This document shows positions 21,880 to 34,138 of a stretch of DNA of 64,000 nt, piece by piece. This DNA is from Owenia fusiformis (taxonomy: Eukaryota; Annelida; Polychaeta; Sabellida; Oweniidae). A program made the position numbers and the translations under genes. Every line of letters starts with the position of its first letter. Position 1 is the first letter of the stretch. Where the stretch lies: assembly GCA_903813345.2 (NCBI GenBank), contig CAIIXF020000002.1:15572467-15636466 (forward strand), given 5' to 3'. The notes under the pieces are model-generated. The model made no database searches and had not been told where the DNA came from. It saw only the letters and a program-made list of their open reading frames with translations.

Positions 21880-22050
21880 ACCCAGGCCCGTAGCCCGGGG
21901 GGTCGGGGGAGCAGAGGGAGCGGCCAGAAATTCTTTCAAAATCATGCAGTTTTTCACCATAGTGAGCACTTTTGGCATGATTTTTAGCCGAAAACTGTCA
22001 AAAGCTGCCCCCTTGGCAAAATGTCTACCTTGGTAAAACCGCTCTCCCCT
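21880..22050. repeat. Second 'cccgtagcc...ggggg' repeat fragment
   Basis: 'aggcccgtagcccggggggt' opens a fragment of the repeat also seen at 14051; a matching inverted end was not found. Confidence 0.4.
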
Positions 22051-22380
22051 AGTATGTATCCAACAGACCGAATATAATAATCGCTCTGAATTCATTCAGG
22101 AAATTTCCTGCATACAATTATCAATTTTAGGAAACTTCACTTCCAAAAAATAAGCATTATAACAATTCAATTAAGTAAATGCCATGAAAAGTAACACAGC
22201 ATATTGTCAAATGGAAATGAAGCTAGGGGAAGTAACAAATATGCAAATTACAAATGTAATTTACCCAATCGGCCATTTCGAATGGCACTTCCTATGTAAA
22301 CAAATAATTTTCAATCCCAAATTTTAACATATGTGGGCTAATAGTCTGAATATTTTCATTCCAAATTTCAAAAAAATTTC

Positions 22381-23075
22381 AGACTAAGATTTTCGCCAGC
22401 TAAAATGTCACTCGACTTTTTTTGTGATTTTGAATCACAGAAGGCATTCTGAAGTTTCAAATTGGCGCCATGTTTAATTTTTGGCATCCGCCTAATGTAT
22501 ATCACTTACCTTTTATTGATTCTTTCATAAGTTTCGTCAAAAACTCAGTTTGACCAGAGTAATCTGTCTCACCGCTCGAATTTTCTTGAAAAATCTCTAT
22601 TTTCTAATCACCCGGATGTGCGGTTTACTTGAACTCGCCCAAAACAAGAGGTGTCAAACGCAAGATGGTAGAGATGCAGACATGTCGCAACTCTCAGAGA
22701 ATCTATTCCATAGTTTCAACATTACTACGCGGTTTTACAAGCGAAAAGGATAAGGGCAGGTTGTAAATAGGACTGGACAAGATGAAAATAAATATTCTAA
22801 AAAGATGACACCCCTTTCGAAATAAGATGAACTGAACCTATCACGTCACTGATTTCTTAGAAGAAATTACGTCAGAAAAACAAAAGCTCCGTAGAGAATT
22901 TTCGCTTTAAATGTTGAAAAGCAAGCCCAGTTTACTATCGGAATATACGGTAATTAATAGTTACGTGTACAATATTACCGAGTTCGATGGTGCATAAGTT
23001 AGGCGGTGGATCATTTTGTAAGTACGACAATGTGAATTAATGCGACTGTTACTTAGCTGGCGAAAATCTTAGTTT
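22381..23075. mobile_element. TIR element with actaagattttcgccagct ends
   Basis: 'actaagattttcgccagcta' at 22383-22402 is the exact reverse complement of 'tagctggcgaaaatcttagt' at 23054-23073. The 690-bp interval encodes nothing recognisable. No target duplication was resolved, so class is uncertain. Confidence 0.6.
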
Positions 23076-23528
23076 TCTAGACTAGAGGATATAGTCTAGG
23101 TCTGGAACCTGGAACCACCAGTGATCAAATGCATCAAACATGATTGGGTATTTCTGTCCTCATTTGTGCACAAGTCTCAAGTGAAAATGGTGCCAATAGT
23201 TAGGCCTACAACAGAGCTTACAAGATCAGTGAATAAAAAGAAAAGAAAAAGAGTTAACTTTTTGTGGGTGATAATAGTTCGATTGAGATTTCAAACCAAT
23301 TCAATTTCCATCTCAAAACGTTAACAAATAGAATTTTCAAAGAAATAAACATGGCAATTGTGTCCAATAAAAACTCGTTTTACCTGCAAGATGATTATAG
23401 ATATCTATTTAATCGGCGTAGTACGGTACACCTGTGAACACTGATGGAGATTTTTCAGGGGTGAGTTTTCTTCTGTGTTTAACGTCGCAAACTAGAGCGA
23501 TTTGGACAATGAGCTTTCGCCCACGATA

Positions 23529-23650
23529 CTGGGGTCCGTTTTTGAAACCATCGTAACTTACGATTTGGTCGCAAGTCATTGTTCATCAAAACAGAGACAA
23601 ATGGTTTTCTCGGAATCGTAAGTTACGATCGTACGAAAAACGAACCCCTG
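23529..23650. mobile_element. 122-bp MITE (ggggttcgttttt / atcgtaacttacgat)
   Basis: The left 'ctggggtccgttttt' with 'atcgtaacttacgat' pairs with the right 'atcgtaagttacgat' and 'aaaaacgaacccctg'. Very compact; the TIRs make up more than half of the element. Confidence 0.75.
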
Positions 23651-25281
23651 CCCACCAAGATGTGGCGTGATAACCTCGCGCGTATCAAGATTGATCCATT
23701 GGATTCTCGAAAAAAATTGTACTACCCTTGAGAAAATTACTTCTTATTTCATTATTATTGGGAGATATATAGAATGTTATATACGAGCATGGAGCTATTG
23801 AAATTGGGTTTCTAAATCATTAACATTCGTAATATAGTATTCAACTATTACACAAATATCATTGTTTAAAGACGAGAAATCAAATTCGCCGACATGTTTG
23901 TTTACATTGACAACACTTACTTTAACGATAAATTAGACCCCTTTAACATGAAAAAATAATTTCAATCTTTTTTGATTCAGAAAGCCCACATCATAAGCTT
24001 ATTTTTTCGCTAAATAATAATAGTATTCGTCTCCTAGTTTTCTTCATCCAGCCAATAACAAAATTATTTTTCGATTTTCCGGCATTTTGTATTGGTCTTT
24101 GACGGAGAATTAGAAGTACCTTCTTTAGGTTGAATCGGCCAAAACATACTGTAATACATTGGAAACAATCACAATCGCGATAACATGAATGAAATTCATC
24201 ATAATATTCAAGGTACACGACGAAAAATATCAATTTCGTACATTATCGGACAGACTTTTCGTTTGCCGTCAGGTTCGTTTTTCACAATAGGGTTGTCCAT
24301 TGGATGCGTTTTCGTCTAGTGTGTATATGACGTTTTTACCGGGGATAAACAAGGAGTATGAACTAGATGGATCCATTGGTCTCTCCAGTCTTTTGAATGA
24401 AAAGTGAAATATCAAATGATGTAACTTATTACTATTCTGGATGAGTATATGCTGAATTTTTCTATATTTAACTGATCCGCCCTTTATTCTCAGGTTATCC
24501 AATATCCATCTACACTCCACTCCAAGTTTTGCAAACTTCCCTATTAGATTACTCTATGGTTGATTTTTAACATAACATGCAATGAACACTTTAAATAAGC
24601 AATGCGAACACTTTAAATAAGGGTGCCATTGTTTACTAGCTAAGTCTTCAGTTCAATTTGTGGATATTCTCATACCTCATATGTTATCTTAAGGGATATG
24701 TTTCTTGAAAAAGCATAGTTTTGACTTTGGAGACATATAACTTTATAAAACCTGAAAAATTATATCAATTTTTTTTTGAAAATAAAGTTTGTTAAAACAT
24801 TTTTGGTTTACATCTGGATGACAATTTTTAAAAATGAATTTAATTTGCCATCAATTTGCAATCTTTTGTATATAAAATGAGAAAAAATGAAGTTATACTA
24901 GGAAATTATATCAGTTTAGATTTCCAGCCCAAGCAGTTGTTCAAATTAAAGCCAAACTTTTGAAGGGGAGTGTAAGTCTTGGCAGCACTTTGGTTTTGAT
25001 TATCATCTGATTTTACAAGCTGATTTTACTATCTTGTCAGTTGTCATTGTCACTATATCTCTGTTATAATGATGTAAGTGTAAAAACAATCATTTTACAA
25101 GTTTTTAAGGTTAAAGTTCCACTTCTTTATTTTTCTTTATTTTGATTATTCCTCACATAGGTAAAGGTAGAATCAGATCAAGCAACAAACAATCTTTACT
25201 TATATTGTTTCAATTCTAGAATATATTTGGGTTGCATATGTATCTCAAACTTTATTCAAGGAAAACTAAGATTATTACATA
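23651..25281. other. Intergenic, no gene supported
   Basis: Small minus-strand open frames (23991-24233, 24269-24520) lack recognisable motifs. AT-rich sequence, otherwise featureless. Confidence 0.4.
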
Positions 25282-27017
25282 CAGAGTGAGCCAAAAAAAG
25301 GTAACCCAAACAAATGTATGTAAATAACTCAGTCATTCAGCATGGGTTCAAAATCATATTTGGCACAACTAAACCTTAATCAATGTCATTGGTCTGTCCC
25401 TTAGAGTCACGATTTTATGGTCATCTACAAAACATGGTCCAAATGCCGAAATGACTGACTGGACATAAATCCCACCAGCTTTTTATCTTTGGGTCTATTT
25501 TTTCTACACTAACAACCCTTGAAACATTGAAACAAGAGATAAGAAGGAAGATGAGAGCCATAACACAAAATGTTTATGCTTGTGTTGTGAACAAGACTAT
25601 GCCCAATACGTTCAAGTTGGCCTCCAGACTTGACGCCCATATTTTATGGCATGTTTTGTAAAATGGCCATAAAATCATGACCACTAGAGATACAACCAGA
25701 ACAACGGCAACGCCAAAGCGTAGCGAATACCATCGAACACCCATGGATGGCATTTTTACAAACAAAGTATATAGCAAAAATGGCAGCCATTTTTCTACCA
25801 AAAGTGTCATTAGACCATGTGCCATACTTATAGTATTCACATACCAAATATGAACAAAATCACTCCACTACTTTTCAAGTTATAGTAATACTTTAAAATG
25901 GTGGCCATTTTTCAAAATGGCCACCTTCTACCAAAAGTGCCATTAGACAGTGTGCCGTGCTTATATTTAATTTAATTATTTATTTACCTGTATTTAAACA
26001 GAGTGGTTTTACAAACATATTTACATTTGGTAACATCACACAATTAAATAAAAAGCTTCCATTTTAAATGGATGAATACTGTTTATGTTTTATAGGACAT
26101 TGGTTCTTTCAAGAGTGTCTTTATAATGTAATAATCAACTGTCCAACGTATTCTTTCAGAATGTTTGATATAGTATTCACATACCAAATATAAACAAAAT
26201 CGCTCCACTGCTTTTCGAGTTATAGTAAAATATGTTAAAATGGTGGCCATTTTGAAAAATGACCGCCTTCTACCAAAAGTGTCATAGGACAGTGTGTCAT
26301 GCTTATAGTATTCACATACCAAATATGAACAAAATCGCTCCACTACTTTTCGAGTTATAGTAAAATACGTTAAAATGGCGGCCATTTTGAAAAATGGCCG
26401 CCTTCTACCAAAAGTGTCATTTAACAGTGTGCCATGCTTATAGTATTCACATACCAAATATGAACAAAATCGCTTTACTACTTTTCGAGTAATAGTAAAA
26501 TACGTTAAAATGGTGGCCATTTTTCAAAATGGCCACCATCTACCAAAAATGTCATAGGACAGTGTGTCATGCTTATAGTATTCACATACCAAATATGAAC
26601 AAAATGGCTCCACTACTTTTTGAGTTATAGTAAAATACGTTTAAATGGTGGCCATTTTTTTAAATTTTACATATTGCACCTAAATTACTGTCAATTCGGC
26701 ACTAAAATGGCCGCCATTTTGAAAATCGGCTTTCAAGCAGACATTCTACTCCCATAGGGTATATGTGTACAAAATATGAACAAAATCGGGCCAACGGTAT
26801 TTGAGTTATTGCCCGGACGTATGTACGTACGGACGGACGGACAGACGGACGGAGGCGCTCCCTATATCCCTCCGAACTTTGTTCGATGGGATAACCACTG
26901 AAAACTTGGTATACTAATACATTGGACAAGGCTTGTTGTGCAAAATATGACACTAAACCCATGCAAGGTGACTGAGTTATTGAGATTTGTTTTGGTTACC
27001 TTTTTTGGCTCACCCTG
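25282..27017. mobile_element. 1736-bp TIR transposon (TA-CAG(A/G)GTGAGCC) carrying a tandem array
   Basis: The left end 'cagagtgagccaaaaaaagg' pairs with the right end 'ccttttttggctcaccctg'; similarity extends about 90 bp ('aataactcagtca', 'gcatgggtt', 'tttggcacaac' and mates). TA flanks both ends (25280-25281, 27018-27019). The interior is occupied by the 135-bp tandem array described next and by an ACGGACGGACGG tract near 26828-26853. No transposase frame was recognised, so it is a non-autonomous element that has acquired or amplified repeats. Confidence 0.7.
25750..26700. repeat. 135-bp tandem array (tagtattcacataccaaata)
   Basis: 'agtattcacataccaaatat' begins at 25832, 26172, 26307, 26442 and 26577. 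The last four are exactly 135 bp apart; the first gap (340 bp) fits 135 plus an inserted piece of about 205 bp (about 25965-26170). Each unit ends in 'ttaaaatggtggccatttt' with an inverted 'aaaatggccgcc'. Because 135 is divisible by 3, the minus-strand frame at 26083-26520 stays open and yields a repeating peptide; it is not a gene. Confidence 0.9.
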
Positions 27018-27019
27018 TA

Positions 27020-28490
27020 TTAGAGCTCTTTTTTCAGTTCTACGTCTCTTCTTTGTCACTTTGATGTTTATTTTAAATCATGTTGTTTTAAGTCCAAGTG
27101 TTACATATACTACACTAGTAGATGATATTTTTTTTATCCAAGGTGTATTTAGGATGTATTTAAGATACTGTGAATATGTTTCTTCTTGATTTTCGGGAGA
27201 TTCCTGTCATCTATTCATTCCCCAGTTCCCTGATACCTGAGCGATGAGGGATAATGGAGCATAATGTGTTGTTATCTGAAAGCAAATGAGGATTATTTAA
27301 CACATGTAGGGTAAAAGAAAGTCATAGAAAATATTGGAAGACCAAGTAAAACAGACCAAGATTTTTCATTTAATTTATTAAATATAATCTAGAAATTATT
27401 GTTTTTAGTGATTTTTAGTGGTAGCCCCTTTATATTTATGGTTAAAAAATCAAAACATGAAGTTCCTTGTAATCATCAGTATTTTATTACATATTTTATA
27501 GCTTTAAATAATTTGCTGGGAAATTAATGCAATTTAATATTAGAAATTATATATTCTAAATAAGAACATTTATTAAGGATGGTGTGTCAGCATTAGCAGC
27601 TGACTTGGTTCATTCCTCAGGCCTAGTACACATTACAGGTACAAAATTGAAGTTACAGGATTTAAAATAGTTTTATGGCACACTCGTAAATATAGTACAC
27701 ATCTCACACATGTACAGGGTAGACCAAAAAAGTCCACATTTTTGATTTTGTAATATCTGCTGATGTGTTCCATAAATCCATAAATTATATATCATTAGGA
27801 AGATAATAGAATTTCCAACAAAATGATTCCTAAAATATGAATGGCTATTGGTGACTCTATGATAATTTCTAGATGTGTTGAACTTGTTTCATAATATTAT
27901 ATTGCTTAATCAACATTTTTAGGTTTTTATATACCAAGAAAAAGTATCGGGGTTGTTTGTTATCATTGTATAGCTTTAAAATAATCATAGAATCTATTTT
28001 TATGCATTGCAGTTTGTTATTAAATAGATTGTTAGAGACATTGATATTTGCAAAGAAAATCAATTGAAATTTTTCCATAACCCGTAATATATTGAATACA
28101 TTTCCATTATTTCCTCTTCTGGAGCATATAATTGCATTGTTTGCCATTTAAAATCTCAGTTAAGCTTGGTTATATAAGTAAAACATCATTATTTACCAAA
28201 ATTCTACCGATGATTACAAGGAGTGTTCATGTTATTATTTTTAAATTATACAATATTATCAAGTTTCATAGCTTCAAACAGCTTTGGAGTCCAAGAGATG
28301 CCATGTTGTCAAATAAAATATAAGCTTGAAATTACCGCATAGTAGTCAGTAGAAGACTGAGATGCAGCTCTACAACAGTGGCATTTCCCTCAGGAGTCAG
28401 TCTCATACATTCCCACTCACACAGATGTATAGAGTATGCACGTAGATGTCAGCATTACTGAAATAAATTGAATTTGATATAAGAAATTAC
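27020..28490. other. Intergenic, no gene supported
   Basis: AT-rich. 'tacagggtagaccaaaaaag' at about 27714 looks like one end of another mariner-type element, but its partner was not found. Open frames here are short and have no motif. Confidence 0.35.
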
Positions 28491-28493
28491 ATA

Positions 28494-28967
28494 CTGTAAA
28501 ACGGGTATTGTTAGCGAGGGGTAATTGTTAGCGATTGTTAGCGATCGCTATAGTTTCGCTAAAAATTCAATTCGCTAAAATAAACAGGTTTGAAATAAAC
28601 TGGGCGCTAAAATTTGCGTCTGTAATTTGAAAAAGGTAAATATTTTTAAATCGTATGTTTCTTTCAATATCTGAAGGATAAATAGCCATCCATCAGTGAA
28701 ATAGTATTAGTAGTAAATATAAAGATAAAAGGTGTTAATTGAACACGGTTCAACAACCAATGATATTGCTTAAATTCTCCCATACCATAAGTGAGCAAAG
28801 GATCACTTTCAAAATCAAAGTCTATAGAATCTATACACCTAATATGCATTTTGCTAATTTGATTTTTTAAAGATTAATCTTCATTTCGCTAAAATTTCCC
28901 GCGCTAAAACCCCCTAAAATTGAAAAATCGCTTAAATTTCCCAGTGTCAAAATTACCCGTTTTACAG
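28494..28967. mobile_element. 474-bp MITE with ctgtaaaacgggta TIRs
   Basis: 'ctgtaaaacgggta' at the left and 'tacccgttttacag' at the right, with TA outside each end (28492-28493, 28968-28969). Subterminal 'ttcgctaaaa' and 'gcgcta' phrases repeat in both halves. This end sequence is, from memory, widespread in bivalve genomes. Confidence 0.75.
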
Positions 28968-29255
28968 TATTCTACTAGTAAATGTATACAAATAATATTT
29001 AATAATGATGTTGTGGCAGTATTCAGGTGTCACAGTAAAAAAAACAAAATCTGTCCAAAATTTGGATAAAATCTCATGAAACATACACAAGAGCAGGATT
29101 TAGTACATGTATTTAGTAAGTCTTCTTGAAATTAAATTGAAAGGCCTCACATACCGCATTTCGAAAACATTGGTCTACTATTGGAGTACTACACGCATAA
29201 TAAAGCCTAAGCTCTAAGCCAAAGTGACTGGAACTTTATATGGGCATTTAATATA

Positions 29256-29855
29256 CAGGGTGTCCAGAAAGTATGGGGGCCCCCCTAGGCAGACATTTTT
29301 CAATGTCTCCATAGTATGTGCCATATATCATTTGAAAGATCATCCAAAATTACACCGATCTGCCAAGGAAAAAGTTTAAAAAAAATTAAAGTCAGTTTTA
29401 CACCAAAATAATAGTCGGTGTGTCTCCCGGAGTCCCTAAGCCATGTTAATGGCAGCAATGCTTTCCATATATGACCTTAAACGTGCTTCAAATAGGGATT
29501 TGGCATTTTTTATCCTAATAAAACTTTTTTAAAGCATTCTAGAAGAGTTTCCCTGGAGTATCTACCCCCAACTTCCTCTTTTTAGAACTCAATATCCATC
29601 CTTTTGTCGACAATAGCTCTCATATTTTCGGTCATATTCAGGTCAGGGCTGTTACCAGGATACTGAAATGAACTATATGTTTAGCTAAACACTTAGTTTT
29701 GAAATGCCTGTAACTATTTACCTTTTGTGAGTTGAACCATGATACTTGGCAAATTAATGTAAGTTTGGATAAGCTTTAAAATGATATATGACACATACTA
29801 TGAAGACATTGGTATATGTCCGCCTAGGGGGCCCCCATACTTTCGGGACACCCTG
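29256..29855. mobile_element. 600-bp TIR transposon with cagggtgtcc ends
   Basis: The left 'cagggtgtccagaaagtatg' pairs with the right 'catactttcgggacaccctg', and the match extends about 85 bp through 'gggggccccc', 'caatgtctccatagtatgtg' and 'catatatcattt'. TA lies at 29254-29255 and 29856-29857. No transposase is encoded. Confidence 0.8.
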
Positions 29856-29857
29856 TA

Positions 29858-29991
29858 CAGGGTATCAAATAAATATGTTCTCCCCCTTAACTTTATGATC
29901 CACATAATGTTGGGTAACTTTTTTGTCTGCATGATATCTGAATTGTTCCTTAGCACAGTAAAACTATCTATCATATTTATTTGACACTCTG
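29858..29991. mobile_element. 134-bp MITE directly abutting the previous element
   Basis: The left 'cagggtatcaaataaatatg' pairs with the right 'catatttatttgacactctg'. TA at 29856-29857 is shared with the element to the left, and TA at 29992-29993 closes the right side. Confidence 0.75.
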
Positions 29992-30364
29992 TACATTCGA
30001 TTTATCTAACATTGTGTACATACCTCGAAAATCACATTTTTCTGCAACATGGCAGATCTCAATCATTCGCATAACATTCAAAGATGGAGTCAACAGGTAA
30101 AGAGGCATGGTTGCTAGTCATGTCCATTCTCACTCGGTAGCTGGAAGAAAATAAGTGTACATTATTGATAATGAATAATATTGATCATTTAGAAGGTATA
30201 AAAAGCTTTTATATGTGTAATTTGAATGAATGTTGCACCCATCAATGTTGCACCCATCAATTTAGACCCAATAAAATACAAAATAAAACTAGTGAACTGG
30301 TAAATAAAATGAGCTTGAGATCATATAATACATGTATTGTCATATATTGTATTATTATATCTTT

Positions 30365-31790
30365 TCATGTGGTATTTAAACGCCATATAAGGAAATCAAA
30401 TAATCCGAACCGGACTACAGACCCACATTTGAGGTCTTGGGGGACAAATGTTGATGGATGAGAAAATCTACTTGGAGTTTATCTTAGCTATTCGAACACA
30501 TTAAGCTGAATACATGAACCTTCAGAAATAAACTTTTCAAGTGGTGCATGTCTGAACTCTGAACACCATATAAGGAAATCGAACAATCCAAACCAGACTG
30601 GGGAGTCGGGGACCCACATTTGAGATCTCGGGGGTACAAATGGCGATAGGTGAGAAAATATACTAGGAGTTATGCTTAGCTAATACACACATACTAAGCT
30701 GATTATATGAACCTTTAGAAATAAACTTTTCAAGTGGTGTCTGAACACCATTTAAGGAAATCGAACAATCCAAACCAGATTACATGGATTAGGGACCCAC
30801 ATTTGAGGTCTCAGGGGTAAAACTGGCGATGGATCAGAAAATATACCAGGAGTTATGCTTAGCTATTTAACACACATTAAGATGAATATATGAACCTTCA
30901 GAAATAATCTTTCATATGGTGTATAAACACCATATAATGAAATCGAACTATCCGAATTGGACTAGGGACCCACATTTGAGGTCTCGTGGGGTACAAATGG
31001 CCATGGATGAGAAAATCTACCAGGAGTTATGCTTAGCTATTTAACACACATTAAGCTGAATATATGAACCTTCAGAAATAATCTTTCATATGGTGTATAA
31101 ACACCATATAAGGAAATCGAACTATCCGAATTGGACTAGGGACTCACATTTGAGGTCTCAGGGGTAAAACTGGCGATGGATCAGAAAATCTACCAGGAGT
31201 TATGCTTAGCTATTTAACACACATTAAGCTGAATATATGATTGAACCTTCAGAAATAATCTTTCATATGGTGTATAAACACCATATAATTAAATCGAACT
31301 ATCCGAATTGGACTAGGGACCCACATTTGAGGTCTCGGGGGGTACAAATGGCCATGGATGAGAAAATCTACCAGGGGTTATGCTTAGATATTACACACAC
31401 ATTAAGCTGAATATATGAAACTTCAGAAATAATCTTTCATATGGTGTATAAACACCATATAATGAAATCGAACTATCCGAATTGGACTTGGGACCCACAT
31501 TTGAGGTCTCGGGGGTACAAATGGCCATGGATGAGAAAATCTATCAGGAGTTATGCTTAGCTATTTAACACACATTAAGCTGAATATATGAACCTTCGGA
31601 AATAATCGTTCATATGGTGTCTAAACACCATATAAGGAAATCGAACAATTCGAACTGGACTAGGGACCCACATTTGAGGTCTCGGGGGGTACAAATGGCG
31701 ATGGATGAGAAAATCTACCAGGAGTTATGCTTAGATATTACACACACATTGACCTGTATTCATGAACCCTCAGAAATAAGCTTTTCACAA
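30365..31790. repeat. Satellite array, eight units of about 175 bp
   Basis: 'acccacatttgaggtctc' or a close variant begins at 30421, 30612, 30795, 30968, 31142, 31319, 31493 and 31666, giving spacings of 191, 183, 173, 174, 177, 174 and 173. Each unit also has 'aaatcgaactatccgaattg', 'gatgagaaaatctaccagga' and 'ttatgcttagctattt'. The inner units carry a perfect short inverted repeat 'tatggtgt-ataa-acaccata'. Inner units are more alike than the leftmost ones. Open frames inside are repeat translations. Confidence 0.9.
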
Positions 31791-34138
31791 CTTTTCCTCA
31801 AAATCCCTTATCTAGAGACGCTGAAAACTAACAATTTGAACTGCAAATGACACCAAAATCCACCAACACTTTGGTTGATAATTCCGTCAAAATTTGATGA
31901 ATAATTTTCAAAGTTGCTCAAATGTACACCTGTTATGTGCTCCAAATGTGTACCAAAGAAAAAAATTCTAACCTTCTAGCAAAGTACTGAAAATTAAGAA
32001 GACGCTGGGTCTCAGGAAAAGCACCTGTTTTTATTCATCAAAGTTTGAGAGTCTCGATCAGTAAGAAATCGCAATATTTATGGATCCTTTTTCATACCAC
32101 GTCAAAGCTGTGAATCTCAGGATTCCAGTGGCATTCCTCGTTTTAAACTTACCTTAATAATACCGAAGATTGTCCATGAAACGTGCAAAAAGGCTGCATT
32201 GTCGTGACCCGTTCAGACACTGCAGCGCGTTCCTCTATCCTGTTAGTTCAAGGTCAAAACGTTGCTATAGTGACGTTATAGTACGCGCGCGCTAAACCCG
32301 GGTATCTTGGAATGAAGGTGCAAAACGAATTTTGCGCAAAAATAAAAAATTGAAAAAATGATCGGGCATCAAACTTGAGGGTTGTGTCATGTGGGCAACA
32401 TGGTGGTCGAAGGATTTCCCGGGAGTAATTGTACCCCTGAGATTTTTTTTTCATTTTCAAGTTGTAGTTGTCGTAAAATCTTAAACTCTACCTCCAAGCA
32501 GTCCATTCACTTCACTTCCTGTTGCTATTTGTGAAAAAACTTCCTGGTATATTTGTTGCAAATAAGGCTGAACGTGAGTTAAAGCGTTACTTCAAAATAT
32601 CGCACATAGTGTGTGAATTCATGACTATATGAATTAGAGTAAATCTGTCAAGTACGATCGCCTCAGGGACCGGCCAAAAGTTGACTACCCCCAATCTTGG
32701 GTTGTTTTTTTCAAATCACTCCCACAAACTTAATTAAGAGGAGGGAAAGCCCCAGAGTTTAAAGATGACAGACATAATTACCTCTCTTGCTTACCACCTT
32801 CGTTCGTTCGAATTTTCATCAGCTAGTTATCAAATATTACACTTCGATGGGATGTTTTAATTGACATAGGCATAATCCGTACACCTTTCCTTATCTTGAT
32901 GTGAAATGAGTAGCTATGATATTGGTTAACACGCCAGAAATGAACATAATATTATTCGAAGCGTATTTCGAAAATTTTGAAACCGCCATTGATGTCGTCA
33001 TTTGTTTGTCGACTTTTGACCAATCAGCGACGATGTCATCTCAATACAGATTTACATTATAAGCGTATGTCATCTTTGAACCCTGGTGTTTCTCCCCCTC
33101 TGAACTTAATTGAAAAATAAGCTTGATTAGTGGTTGTGAAGATAAAATTCAACTCTTTGTGTCACTGACAATACTTTTCAACCCTAAGATTTTAGTACAC
33201 AAGTAGTTGTGGGGGTGATTTTCTTCTGCAAAATCAACCCCATGGCCTGTGGTTGTGTATAAGTTGTACTTTAACCCATACTATATGCTAAATTTATTAT
33301 TATTATTATTATCTAATATAAAAGAGTCTTATCTTACCTACTGACTCTGTTCTCGTCTGGGGTGTCGACCAGAAGCTACCTCATGTACTAGCTGTACTAT
33401 CACTTCAAATATTCTAATTTTGTTCGTACTCAACTTCCTTAGGTGGTTTAAAATGCTGCTTATTTTTTCGTGAAGCCACTCAGTAAAATTATAATTTCTC
33501 TGCACCCTGATGTCCTATCAAGATTATTCGAGTATCTATATGTTCCTGACACGTTTGGGCATTTGGGAATGACAACGACTACCCAAAGTTTGCAGGCTAT
33601 ATTGATGTAATACATGACTGAAATCGAGAAGACAAAAATATGTGATATTATTTCAGAATTGTTTATAATAACTTTTTACAAAAATGTTCACGAGACACAA
33701 ATCCATTTCGGTAAGGTTTGTTTTAAAGTCGGAAAGCCCCAATAAGACAATACAAACCCAGATAAAACCCGGAAGACTGCAGATTTCATGTAATGATTTA
33801 CGGTCATGTAAACAAGTAAAGTACATATAATCCCCATATAAAACACTGGCCTACGTGACATGTAATAACATGTTCAAACTGAAATACAGAAAATTTTCAA
33901 CAGAGCATTTGCTTCCGTGTTCTGTATGCCCCTCTACCTGCTTAATAAGGCAATGTATCTTCAAATAAAACCTTAGCCAAGTAGATTAGAGTCTCTGGAA
34001 CACTTTTGAATATAGTTTTCACAAACAATTTTGTTTGTACTGTTTTTATTTGTACTATATGTAACTGCCAAAAAGTGACTGTCTTTGCTTCAGATGAGAT
34101 GTTTCTGTAACATGTAAAGGCATTCATATGCAGCCAGT
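31791..34138. other. 5' flank of AASDHPPT
   Basis: No coding exon was recognised. A GC-richer patch at 32210-32300 (cgcgcgcgctaaacccggg), a CCAAT box at 33019-33025 ('gaccaatcagcgacg') and CRE-like half sites are candidate promoter elements. A trinucleotide (tta)n microsatellite lies at about 33294-33313. 'tttgcttcag' at 34084-34093 could be an acceptor for a 5' UTR intron. Confidence 0.35.

Noticed and set aside
26083-26520. 145-aa minus-strand open frame with a repeating peptide
   Set aside because: It is the translation of the 135-bp tandem array; the frame stays open only because the unit is divisible by three.
30365-31790. CRISPR-like regular repeats
   Set aside because: The entire 175-bp unit repeats without unique spacers, and the genome is eukaryotic; it is a satellite.
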